From Chloroflexota bacterium (GTDB taxonomy: Bacteria; Chloroflexota; Anaerolineae; Anaerolineales; Anaerolineaceae): DNA of 64,000 nucleotides. Location: the NCBI GenBank assembly GCA_016887485.1, contig CP069394.1, positions 124,001 through 188,000 of the forward strand, in the 5' to 3' direction. Each line of letters opens with the position of its first letter. Position 1 is the first letter of the stretch. A model generated the notes under the pieces. It worked only from the letters and a program-made list of their open reading frames with translations. It ran no database searches and was not told the origin of the DNA. Below are positions 53,977 through 61,308 of this stretch, one piece after another. The position numbers and the translations under genes are program-made.

Positions 53977-55563
53977 CTAGGGGGAATAACAAATGCCATA
54001 GCCGAAGAGAAGTTTCTGCGTTCCAGTGTTGTTACGGGCATAGACCTGCCACGCATTACCGGTAATAGTTTCGTTGTAGATGACCGCGCCGGTATTGACT
54101 GCGAAGCCACCACCGGTCACGTAACTGCCAGAGGGGCAATCCATCACGAGATGTTCGATATCACCGGGTGGGATCACACCGGTGGTATTGCTGACGGATG
54201 TTGTTGTACCGGATGTGTCGGCAAGGCAGACCGCATATACATTAACCAGAGGTGTGCCGCCGCCATCGTTTTGGACGTAGATTTGCCAGCCATTGCCGGA
54301 TTTCGTGGAGTTATAGAGCGATACATTGGCATCAGAGCCGATCACCCAGCCGCCGCCCGTCACCACTGAGCCGGAGGGGCAGTTGGCGACGATTTGGGTA
54401 TAGGTGCTGGCATTGATGTATTTCTGGGTGTATTCCACATCTGTGGTTCCACCGCTGTTATGCAGGCAGACGGCATAAACATTCACGGCCTTGTTCGATC
54501 CGGTGGTGTTGGTGGCGTAGACCCGCCAGCCGTTGCCATCTTTAGTCGAGTGCCAGACTCGAACGCCGTCATTGGCGGCATATCCACCGGAGACAACTAC
54601 TGATCCGGCAGGACAATTCACTGTGGTATGGACCGTAGCGCCTGCACTGATCGAGAGGCCTTCATAATGCTGGCTGACGGAGACCGGACCTGTGGTCGCT
54701 GTTGGCGTGACGGTAGCCGTGGCTGTTGGATTGGGTGTGTTGGTGGCGTTCTCAGGAATGACGATGATTACCGTCAGGGTTGGGCCAAAGATGCTGCCAT
54801 CTGACCCACGGATCCGCCAGGAGGAAGTGTAGGTTCCTGGAGAGGCGGGGGCGGTCATATCCACACTGAGATCGCCATTGCTGCCGGCGTTGACCAGGGG
54901 AATGGCCTGGGGCGAGGAGGCGCCTAAGAGGTCATTACTGGCATGGACGAGTTGGTAGCTGACCCAATCGCAGCTGCCGGTATTGGTGACCCGCCAGATC
55001 TTAGTGAAATTCGAACCGGCAGTCATGACGGTGTTGTCGGGGATGGTGACATCCGAGACAAATGAGGCACCATTGGTGCAGCCCACGGAAGCCGTCTGGG
55101 TCTGGTCCAGTCCCTGCGGCGTGAGGGTGATGGTAGGTGTCGGTGGCTCAACAGTCTCAATGGTCTCATCAACGCCTTCCAGAGATTGAACGACAGTCAG
55201 CGAAATGCTAACCGGTTCGGAATGGTTCCCTTTGGTGTCATAGGCCACCACAGTGATAATGACATTGCCTTCTTCAGTTGGCGTGTAGGCCTGGTTGGCC
55301 GTAAATTCTTTAGGTGTGCCATCCGGGGGTTCAGCGGTTTCCAGCAGGACGCCGCTGATATAAAGTTCGACAGACGAAATCCCCCTGGAAGAGGTTGCAA
55401 CCGACACGATCCGGGCCTCCTGGCTGAGGACGACCGCTTGTCCATTCTCATGGCTGGTGATGGCGATTTGGACTGCTGCGCGGCTGGGCAGGTTGCAGCT
55501 GGCGAGGATCAGGGCTAACAGGGTGGATATGATGATTAATTTCGAGCGGTTGGATGGTTTCAT
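53977..55563 (-). CDS. Lipoprotein with Ig-like, NBR1-Ig-like and three C-terminal repeats
   Basis: 528 residues from ATG 55563 (GAGG five bases before; GTG 55569 less likely). Signal with lipobox LASC; bacterial Ig-like domain (about 30-125); NBR1-Ig-like domain (about 165-275, motif FTKIWRVTNTGSCDW); Pro-Thr linker; then three units of about 68 residues, consensus NCPSGSVVTGGG, 10-15 residues, GNGWQVYxxN, 10-12 residues, VNVYAVCL. Each unit has a Cys pair. Likely a surface adhesin or binding protein. Confidence 0.85.
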   Translation of the reverse strand: MKPSNRSKLIIISTLLALILASCNLPSRAAVQIAITSHENGQAVVLSQEARIVSVATSSRGISSVELYISGVLLETAEPPDGTPKEFTANQAYTPTEEGNVIITVVAYDTKGNHSEPVSISLTVVQSLEGVDETIETVEPPTPTITLTPQGLDQTQTASVGCTNGASFVSDVTIPDNTVMTAGSNFTKIWRVTNTGSCDWVSYQLVHASNDLLGASSPQAIPLVNAGSNGDLSVDMTAPASPGTYTSSWRIRGSDGSIFGPTLTVIIVIPENATNTPNPTATATVTPTATTGPVSVSQHYEGLSISAGATVHTTVNCPAGSVVVSGGYAANDGVRVWHSTKDGNGWRVYATNTTGSNKAVNVYAVCLHNSGGTTDVEYTQKYINASTYTQIVANCPSGSVVTGGGWVIGSDANVSLYNSTKSGNGWQIYVQNDGGGTPLVNVYAVCLADTSGTTTSVSNTTGVIPPGDIEHLVMDCPSGSYVTGGGFAVNTGAVIYNETITGNAWQVYARNNTGTQKLLFGYGICYSP

Positions 55564-55634
55564 TTTCACCTCTTTTTTTGTTTTTATAATTTATTAAACG
55601 ATAGCAATAGGAAAAGGTGGTGATTTATCAATAA

Positions 55635-56117
55635 CTAAAATAATTCCGGTTGTTTGGGGGAATCGGATTCCTGCCAGGCTTCCATCAGGCCGCCATTTTG
55701 GAGGATATGGGTCACTTTGATTTCCCGACTAAGTAAGGTTTGGGCGATGACGTTCTGGCGAATGCAGTGGGCTGGGTCGCCTTCAGCGCAAAGTAGGGCG
55801 ATCTGTCGTTTTTCAGCGGCGGAGACAACGCTGGCAACTGCGTCATTGTAGGCCTGAGCGGAATCTTGTTGCGGCGTCTGGCCGTGATGGGTGAAGGATT
55901 GGCTTTTATCGTTAAATTTATGCCCGAGGTAGGTATAACGGATACCAATAGGCTTCAGAAGCTGAGAGAGGCGCGACTTATTACTCCAGGGAGCTCTTCG
56001 GCTGTAGGGAATGCTGCGAATGTCGATGATTTGAGTGATGTTATTCGCCTGGATCAGTGAGACGAACTTCATGAAGGATAGATTGCCGTGCCCAATTGTA
56101 TAGATGACATCCGGCAT
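55635..56117 (-). CDS. DUF488 family protein
   Basis: 160 residues, full length. Start IYTIGHGNLSFMKFVSLI, then IIDIRSIPYSRRAPW and ALLCAEGDPAHCIRQNVIA are characteristic of DUF488. These are small cytoplasmic proteins with a Cys (CAEGDP) in a likely active site; biochemistry is unknown. A TATAAT 5 nt before the ATG (56128-56123) suggests a leaderless mRNA. Confidence 0.93.
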   Translation of the reverse strand: MPDVIYTIGHGNLSFMKFVSLIQANNITQIIDIRSIPYSRRAPWSNKSRLSQLLKPIGIRYTYLGHKFNDKSQSFTHHGQTPQQDSAQAYNDAVASVVSAAEKRQIALLCAEGDPAHCIRQNVIAQTLLSREIKVTHILQNGGLMEAWQESDSPKQPELF

Positions 56118-56122
56118 ACTTC

Positions 56123-56128
56123 ATTATA
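56123..56128 (-). promoter_or_regulatory. Minus-10 box of the DUF488 gene
   Basis: TATAAT on the minus strand, five bases from ATG 56117; no minus-35 match is clear. Confidence 0.45.
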
Positions 56129-56177
56129 TATAGAATGGCGGGGATAAATCAATATCTGACAGGGAGGGAATAGGTTC

Positions 56178-56426
56178 TTGTCATTGCGAGGAACGACAGG
56201 GTTACCGAAGGGCAGCGCAGTGGGAAGCAATCAATATTTACCCTATCTTGTCATTGCGAGGAACGACTTAGTCCCCGAAGCATAGCGGAGTGGGAAGTAA
56301 TCAATATTTTTTCTATCTTGTCATTGCGAGGAACGAAGCAATCTTTTGTTTCGCCAAAAACTAACAGTAATAATATCGAGCAAACAAAAAAAACAGATTG
56401 CTTCACAAGTTTGCAATGACAAAACT
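56178..56426. repeat. 70-bp tandem repeat block with inverted end (copy 1)
   Basis: TTGTCATTGCGAGGAACGA starts at 56179, 56249 and 56319 (two full 70-bp units, third truncated at AAGCAATCTT). Each unit ends AGTGGGAAG(C/T)AATCAATATTT. After about 50 nt of spacer the inverted form CAGATTGCTTCACAAGTTTG then CAATGACAAAA (56394-56424) closes the block. No gene in 56118-56457. Confidence 0.85.
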
Positions 56427-56457
56427 GTGCCGCATTAAACCACGCACAGGATTTGGC

Positions 56458-57219
56458 TTACAACAAAATGGAAAAATCGCCATAGTCGAAAGCTCCACCA
56501 CCATGATGTAAATGGCCGTCAGCATTGATCTGGCGGAAGGCATCCCGTATCCTTGAGATGATCCCCGGTTCAACATCCAAACTATGATGGCCTGGGAAAA
56601 CGCGGTTCACGGGAAGGGCGGCAACCCGCTCAATGGATTTTTGGTAGAGCTCCGGATCCGTAGAGGGGAAATTGGCATAGAGAACATCTTTGTAGATCAA
56701 ATCTCCGGTGAAGAGCCAGCCTTTTGATTCCTCATAAAAACACATGTGACCGGGTGAATGCCCCGGCGTATGCAGCACCTGAAGGACACGGTCCCCAAGA
56801 TCAATCAAATCATTATCCACCAGCACTTTTGTCGGGATTCCCTGAAATAATCCATATTCGTCCACATTGAAGTCTTCTGGCAGGTCACAGTCCGACACTA
56901 AGAAATGTTTGATCCGCTCCTGTTGCAGGGGATATTCTCCGTCTAACCATTTCAACTCGTCTTCGTGGACATAGAAATCGGGGAAATATTTATGGCCGCC
57001 GATATGATCCCAATGGATATGCGTGGCAACGGCTGTAACCGGTTTGTCGGTCAGTTTTCTCACTTCTTTATAGATATTGCCAATGCCAAGGCCCGTATCA
57101 ATCAGAAGCGCTCTTTCTGTGCCAATGAGTAAATAACTTTGCGTTTCCTCCACATGGCGGTATTCGCTGAGGATATGAGTGTTTTCATCAATATGCGTGA
57201 CTGTGAACCATGGTTTCAT
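56458..57219 (-). CDS. MBL-fold metallo-hydrolase
   Basis: 253 residues. Metal motif THIHWDHIGGHKYF (HxHxDH), TPGHSPGHMCF, LFTGDLIYKD and the last His in VFPGHHSLD. Metallo-beta-lactamase fold hydrolase of the glyoxalase II-like group; substrate unknown. It sits alone between the two 70-bp repeat blocks, with about 30 nt to the left block. Confidence 0.92.
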   Translation of the reverse strand: MKPWFTVTHIDENTHILSEYRHVEETQSYLLIGTERALLIDTGLGIGNIYKEVRKLTDKPVTAVATHIHWDHIGGHKYFPDFYVHEDELKWLDGEYPLQQERIKHFLVSDCDLPEDFNVDEYGLFQGIPTKVLVDNDLIDLGDRVLQVLHTPGHSPGHMCFYEESKGWLFTGDLIYKDVLYANFPSTDPELYQKSIERVAALPVNRVFPGHHSLDVEPGIISRIRDAFRQINADGHLHHGGGAFDYGDFSILL

Positions 57220-57352
57220 TACGGTTGTCCTTTAGTTATTTGGCGCTAGGATTTGCAAAGATTATTATAACAAGCTGAGGAGTGGATATTGACTGAGAGA
57301 CACGAGATTTTTATTTGCGCTGTGCGGAACAGGATTTACGAACTAAGGTTAT

Positions 57353-57460
57353 GGCTTCCCCTCGAGGGGAAGCTGTCTGCATAGCAGACTGATGAGGTGG
57401 GGGAGAAGTTTTCCCCTCATCCGGCGTTTCACGCCACCTTCCCCCCCAGGGGGAAGGCTT
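57353..57460. repeat. Head-to-head CTTCCCC hairpin repeats
   Basis: Left copy: GGCTTCCCCTCGAGGGGAAG then a CTGTCTGCATAGCAGAC hairpin and TGATGAGGTGGGGGA. Right copy is the inverse: TTCCCCTCATCCGGCGTTTC, ACGCCACCTT, then CCCCCCAGGGGGAAGG. The two share the order hairpin, hairpin, GATGAGG and face each other. The stretch 57220-57352 shows nothing coding. Confidence 0.65.
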
Positions 57461-57536
57461 AAAATGAATCGCCAAAGGTCTTGGCTTAATTATTGTTGTG
57501 GTGTTGTATTGTGAGGATTAATGAGTTTTGGCATTT

Positions 57537-57567
57537 GTCACGTGCGCTGCGCGGCACATGACCTACA
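57537..57567. repeat. GTAGGTCACG-type repeat, single hairpin
   Basis: GTCACGTGCGCTGCGCGGCA then CATGACCTAC. Matches the second hairpin of the blocks at 27032 and 48369. Confidence 0.65.
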
Positions 57568-57570
57568 ATT

Positions 57571-57745
57571 TCTTGTCATTGCGAGGTACGACATCGTCCC
57601 CGAAGCGCAGAGGAGTGGGAAGCAATCAATTTTTCTTCTATTTTGTCCTTGCGAGGAACGAAGCAATCCTTTTTTTTACCCTATTCAAATTATCACGCCA
57701 AAAGATCAAACATCAGATTGCGTCACAAGTTCGCAATAACAAAAT
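57571..57745. repeat. 70-bp tandem repeat block with inverted end (copy 2)
   Basis: Units start at 57573 (TTGTCATTGCGAGGTACGA) and 57643 (TTGTCCTTGCGAGGAACGA), again 70 bp apart; the second is truncated at AAGCAATCC. A spacer of about 45 nt and the inverted CAGATTGCGTCACAAGTTCG then CAATAACAAAA end the block. Confidence 0.85.
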
Positions 57746-57770
57746 AAATCCCCTCTGCGTTAAATGAAAA

Positions 57771-58140
57771 TCAGGTTGGCCTATAAGCCGCATCCTGTCC
57801 AGCGGGAATCCCGCCTGGATGGACATCTATCTAGGCTGAGGGTTACCCCAAAGCTCCAGCGGTCTACCCGGAGATGGTTGGGAAACGGGTGCTTCCCGCC
57901 CGAAGGCTTCTCTCCTGCTTGACCTTGCACCGCACGGGGGTTGCCTGGCCAGACGCATTACGGCGCCTGCCGGTGGTCTCTTACACCACCTTTTCACCCT
58001 TACTCCCCGAAGGGAGCGGTCTGTTTTCTGTGGCCCTGTTCCAAGCGTTTACACGCTTCCGGGCGTTACCCGGCGTGCTGCCCTGTGGTGTGCGGACTTT
58101 CCTCGCGACCGAAGTCGCGCGTCCATCCGGCCAACCTGAT
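57771..58140 (-). ncRNA. rnpB: RNase P RNA component
   Basis: Minus-strand RNA of about 370 nt. The 5' end AATCAGGTTGGCC pairs exactly with the 3' end GGCCAACCTGATT (helix P1). Conserved cores are present: GAGGAAAGTCCG, CCACAGAAAACAGACCG, GTGCAAGGTCAAGC, and GGATGCGGCTTATAGGCC near the 3' end. The general layout fits bacterial type A. It is the catalytic part that trims tRNA 5' ends; no tRNA gene lies nearby. TATAAT (58149-58144) precedes it. Confidence 0.96.
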
Positions 58141-58143
58141 TCT

Positions 58144-58149
58144 ATTATA
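58144..58149 (-). promoter_or_regulatory. Minus-10 box of rnpB
   Basis: TATAAT on the minus strand, with the RNA 5' end expected about 7 nt downstream. Confidence 0.65.
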
Positions 58150-58293
58150 ACGGATGAGTATTATACGCTGTTAATCATAGAATCGCATTAAAGAAGGGGA
58201 GAATATCGTGCTTTATGGTCGTATCAGATTCTTGACTCAATTGGTCGGATTAATGTATGCTGAATGAAAATTGAAGATCAGGAGGCCTTTCAG

Positions 58294-59625
58294 ATGGTTG
58301 ATTCTTATTCCCGTGAACAACTGCAGGAAGTGATGGAATCCGCGAAGCGGATGAAGGTTGAGCTGGATGAAGCTGAGGCCATCGCCTGGCTGGACGCAAT
58401 CCACAAGGCAGGCGATAGCCGCGAGATTGTGTTTGATGAGCGTTCAGGCGTCTTCGGTCAGAACATCGCCATGCTGGATTTCAGCTCGGAGCGCCTGGAA
58501 TATTTCCGTGCCATTGGGGGCCTGGTGGAGTTTTTGGATATCCCCGGCAAGGTCGAAACGGCGCTGGCACTTTCAGGCTCTTCAGCGCAATCTAAGATCC
58601 AGCGTTACCCCGGTGACTGCGATTATTTCGAGCGGGTCAATATCATTGCGCCAACTAAGGAAGAAGCTTGCCAGATTTTGGCAGAGATCATGAAGAAAAA
58701 AGCCCTCGACTTTCGGCAAGGGCCAACCTATCAGTTGATTGAAGTCAAGCTGGGCTCCTACCCGGCGCCTTTTGTCAAGGGGAAGGCCACTTTTGCGGCA
58801 GGTTCCCCGATCTCCTGGCGGCCGGATGAGATCGAGGATGGGAAGAAGGTTGGCTTTACCGAGGATGGCAAGCCTTTTGAGATCCTTTGGGAAGATGCTG
58901 CCCAAAATCCAGGTTGGTGCAAGCTGGATTGGGTGGTGGCGGACCCGATTCGAGGCTCGTTGGCCAATGCAAGCAATATGCTGGATGTGACCTGGGAGGC
59001 CCCGGATGGCACGATCATACCCCTTGATGGCTATTTGGATCCTTATTTCCAGGAGGTCTATCTGCAGGCCGAATCCGTGCCGATCTTCTCCAAACTGGCT
59101 CAACATGTCAGTGCAGATGCGCTTGAGGATTACGTGAAGGCGCTGGAAGGGGAGGTCCGCAAGTATGTGACAAAGCACATTAACTATGGCAAGGCTGCCA
59201 AGCGGATGTATAACATCTTCCGCCTGACGGGACGCTATGAAGAAGCTGTGTTCCTGCGGGAGTTGTTCGATGAGCCGACTTCGATGCTCTATCAGGTCTG
59301 GTCACTGATCCGCACGGTGGATGATGCTGTACAGGTCAAGGCCGCCTTTAAGCAGGAACAGCTGTTGAAACAGGCGGAGGACCTGATGCTGGAGGTGATC
59401 CGAGTGATGGAAGATGCCCGTGAGGCGGAAATTGTCTCCAGAATCCTACGTTTTCGGGATGCGATCAAGAATCAGGATAATTACGCTGAACTCAGCACCC
59501 AGGCGGAAGCGGCCCGGGAGGAGCTGATCAATGTGGTCAATAACTTCTTCTATGACCGGCTGGTGGCTGTTCCGGAGATTAAGAACTATATGGAGCAATT
59601 TCATTTGGATGAGAACGAAGGTTAA
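58294..59625 (+). CDS. Unknown protein with nucleotidyltransferase-like motif
   Basis: 443 residues from ATG 58294, chosen by AGGAGG 8 nt upstream; ATG 58264 has no ribosome site. ALALSGSSAQSKIQ then RYPGDCDYFERV (about 95-120) looks like a GS...DxD nucleotidyltransferase core. The rest does not match a family I know: a mixed middle part (about 150-260) and a C-terminal helical half (about 270-443). No signal or membrane helix. Stand-alone, about 75 nt before the rpsT leader. Confidence 0.6.
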   Translation: MVDSYSREQLQEVMESAKRMKVELDEAEAIAWLDAIHKAGDSREIVFDERSGVFGQNIAMLDFSSERLEYFRAIGGLVEFLDIPGKVETALALSGSSAQSKIQRYPGDCDYFERVNIIAPTKEEACQILAEIMKKKALDFRQGPTYQLIEVKLGSYPAPFVKGKATFAAGSPISWRPDEIEDGKKVGFTEDGKPFEILWEDAAQNPGWCKLDWVVADPIRGSLANASNMLDVTWEAPDGTIIPLDGYLDPYFQEVYLQAESVPIFSKLAQHVSADALEDYVKALEGEVRKYVTKHINYGKAAKRMYNIFRLTGRYEEAVFLRELFDEPTSMLYQVWSLIRTVDDAVQVKAAFKQEQLLKQAEDLMLEVIRVMEDAREAEIVSRILRFRDAIKNQDNYAELSTQAEAAREELINVVNNFFYDRLVAVPEIKNYMEQFHLDENEG

Positions 59626-59720
59626 TGCCTGAACTGACTGGACAAATTGGAACGCGTCAGGTAAAATATTCTTTCGTAATTATAAGAAGAGCGATCCAGT
59701 AAGTTATTGGAGGAAGTACC

Positions 59721-59984
59721 TTGGCAAATATTAAATCGCAGATCAAGCGCAATCGTCAGAATGAAAAGCGACGTATTCAGAACCGTGTTTATCGTGGCAC
59801 TGCCCGTAAAGCCGTCCGCAACACCCTTGTTGCAATTGAGACCGGCGAACCGGAAGATGCCCGCAGCAAAGCCATGGCTGCCCTGAAAGCCCTGGACAAA
59901 GCCGCTGCGAAAGGCGTTATCCACAAAAATAACGCAGCACGCCGCAAGAGCCGCCTGATGAAGCAGATCAATAGCATGGAGTAA
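59721..59984 (+). CDS. rpsT: 30S ribosomal protein S20
   Basis: 87 residues, very basic. ANIKSQIKRNRQNEKRRIQN at the N-terminus, and KNNAARRKSRLMKQIN at the C-terminus, are standard S20. The start is TTG 59721, fixed by GGAGGAAG. It binds 16S rRNA early in 30S assembly. A perfect terminator follows at 60036. Confidence 0.97.
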   Translation: MANIKSQIKRNRQNEKRRIQNRVYRGTARKAVRNTLVAIETGEPEDARSKAMAALKALDKAAAKGVIHKNNAARRKSRLMKQINSME

Positions 59985-60035
59985 GTCGGCAGACCTAAGC
60001 GTCAGCAAACTTCTTCAACGTATTGAAGTAAAATT

Positions 60036-60064
60036 AGCGGGAGCGAATTCGCTCCCGCTTTGCG
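60036..60064 (+). terminator. Rho-independent terminator of rpsT
   Basis: AGCGGGAGCGAATTCGCTCC CGCTT, a perfect palindromic stem, followed by TTTGCGCTTTT. Confidence 0.85.
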
Positions 60065-60085
60065 CTTTTGGAAAAGGAGAACGTG

Positions 60086-61228
60086 ATGAAAAACAGAGCC
60101 TGGTTAGTTGGTCTAATACTGATATTGGCCTTGTCGGCATGCAGTTTACCTACCCAAACGGTCGAAACGCCCACTGTTGAAGAGACATCCGTTGCTCACT
60201 CCACCGAGGAAATCGTTACTGAAACGGAAGTGGCAACGGAGACCGCGGCCGCAACCGAAGGGCCGGAATTGCCGCTCCCGATCGTTTATGGCGTCGGAGA
60301 GGAGCTGGTGGTGCTTGATCCAGCCACCGGGGCGGAAATTAACCGGATAGCGGCCCCTGGCTTTGGTTATGGGGGGAATGGGGGCGTTACGGAAAACGGT
60401 GTTTTCTATGTTGATTCTGACTATCAGAATGCCTTCCGGGTGGGTTTTGATGGCGTTGTGCAGGAACTGCTCTTCCTCAACCCGGATGGTGGCTATTTTG
60501 AGGGCGTGATCCTGCCTTCTCCTGATGGCTCGAAAATTGCGCAAGGGGCTGTATTGAGCTTTGATGCCAGCGGCAGCCATGTGCAGTTGAAGGTCGTCAA
60601 TGTGGATGGCTCGGGTGAACAAATCCTGGTCGATCTCACACTGGATCGGCCATTGCGCCCGACACCGATCAAATGGTCTGCGGATGGTGAGACCCTTTAT
60701 TACATGAATGTAATGGAAGGCATTGAGGGATATGGCGGCCAGGACTTATTCAAGGTGTATCTTGACACGAGTATGCGGGAGCAAACCTTCCCGGAGACCA
60801 GTCCACTTGTCTCCACCTCCGTGTCGCCAAATGAAACCTATGCAGCCCGGGCTGTTCCTGGCGACCCCACGGGGATCATGATCCGTGACCTGGTCAATCT
60901 GACCAATCAAACGGTGACCCTGCCTGATAAATATAAACAGGTCTGGCAAATGGTCTGGGCGCCCGATGAGAGTGCACTGCTGGTGACGGTGGGGCTGGGG
61001 ATGTTTATGGAAGGGGACACCTACAGTGTGATCAAGATTGACATGACCACCCTGGAGCTCTCCTATTTGGTTACTGATGATGTCAACTTGCTCCGAGCGG
61101 TCGCCTGGCAGGTGCCGGAAACGATCTGGTTCCAGGATACGGACAGCACGCTCTGGATGATGAACGCCGGTGACCTGACTCTCACGATGGTTGCATTAGA
61201 TGCAAGGTTCGTCCCAATCAGTCAGTAA
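60086..61228 (+). CDS. Lipoprotein with beta-propeller-like repeats
   Basis: 380 residues from ATG 60086 (AAGGAG, 6 nt). Lipobox LSAC in MKNRAWLVGLILILALSAC; an acidic/Thr-rich stalk (about 25-70), then repeated four-strand units with GxxxxLxxLDPATG, SPDGSKIAQGA, WSADGETLYYMN and WAPDESALLVTVG, as in TolB/WD40-like propellers. Surface-anchored; ligand unknown. No adjacent partner except argS 80 nt downstream. Confidence 0.8.
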   Translation: MKNRAWLVGLILILALSACSLPTQTVETPTVEETSVAHSTEEIVTETEVATETAAATEGPELPLPIVYGVGEELVVLDPATGAEINRIAAPGFGYGGNGGVTENGVFYVDSDYQNAFRVGFDGVVQELLFLNPDGGYFEGVILPSPDGSKIAQGAVLSFDASGSHVQLKVVNVDGSGEQILVDLTLDRPLRPTPIKWSADGETLYYMNVMEGIEGYGGQDLFKVYLDTSMREQTFPETSPLVSTSVSPNETYAARAVPGDPTGIMIRDLVNLTNQTVTLPDKYKQVWQMVWAPDESALLVTVGLGMFMEGDTYSVIKIDMTTLELSYLVTDDVNLLRAVAWQVPETIWFQDTDSTLWMMNAGDLTLTMVALDARFVPISQ

Positions 61229-61262
61229 AACAGTCGGAAAGGCTGTTCTTCGGTTGAGGCAA

Positions 61263-61271
61263 TGTTATAAT
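61263..61271 (+). promoter_or_regulatory. Extended minus-10 promoter of argS
   Basis: TGT followed by TATAAT (61266-61271), a TGn extended minus-10, 38 nt before ATG 61309. The minus-35 region is weak. Confidence 0.6.
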
Positions 61272-61308
61272 ACGGTCTGTTCCGACTCGATTTGAAAAAA
61301 GAGAAAAC

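Noticed and set aside
56178-56340. Tandem units considered as a CRISPR array
   Set aside because: The 70-bp units repeat along their whole length; there are no unique spacers, and no cas genes.
56178-57745. Composite transposon carrying the MBL-fold gene
   Set aside because: No transposase, target duplication or terminal inverted repeats around the whole unit could be seen; only short repeat blocks.
57521-57767. Two overlapping 72- and 79-codon plus-strand frames
   Set aside because: They lie entirely in the repeat blocks before rnpB and have no ribosome site.
57874-58191. 105-codon plus-strand frame
   Set aside because: It is antisense to rnpB, whose paired ends and conserved cores explain the sequence.
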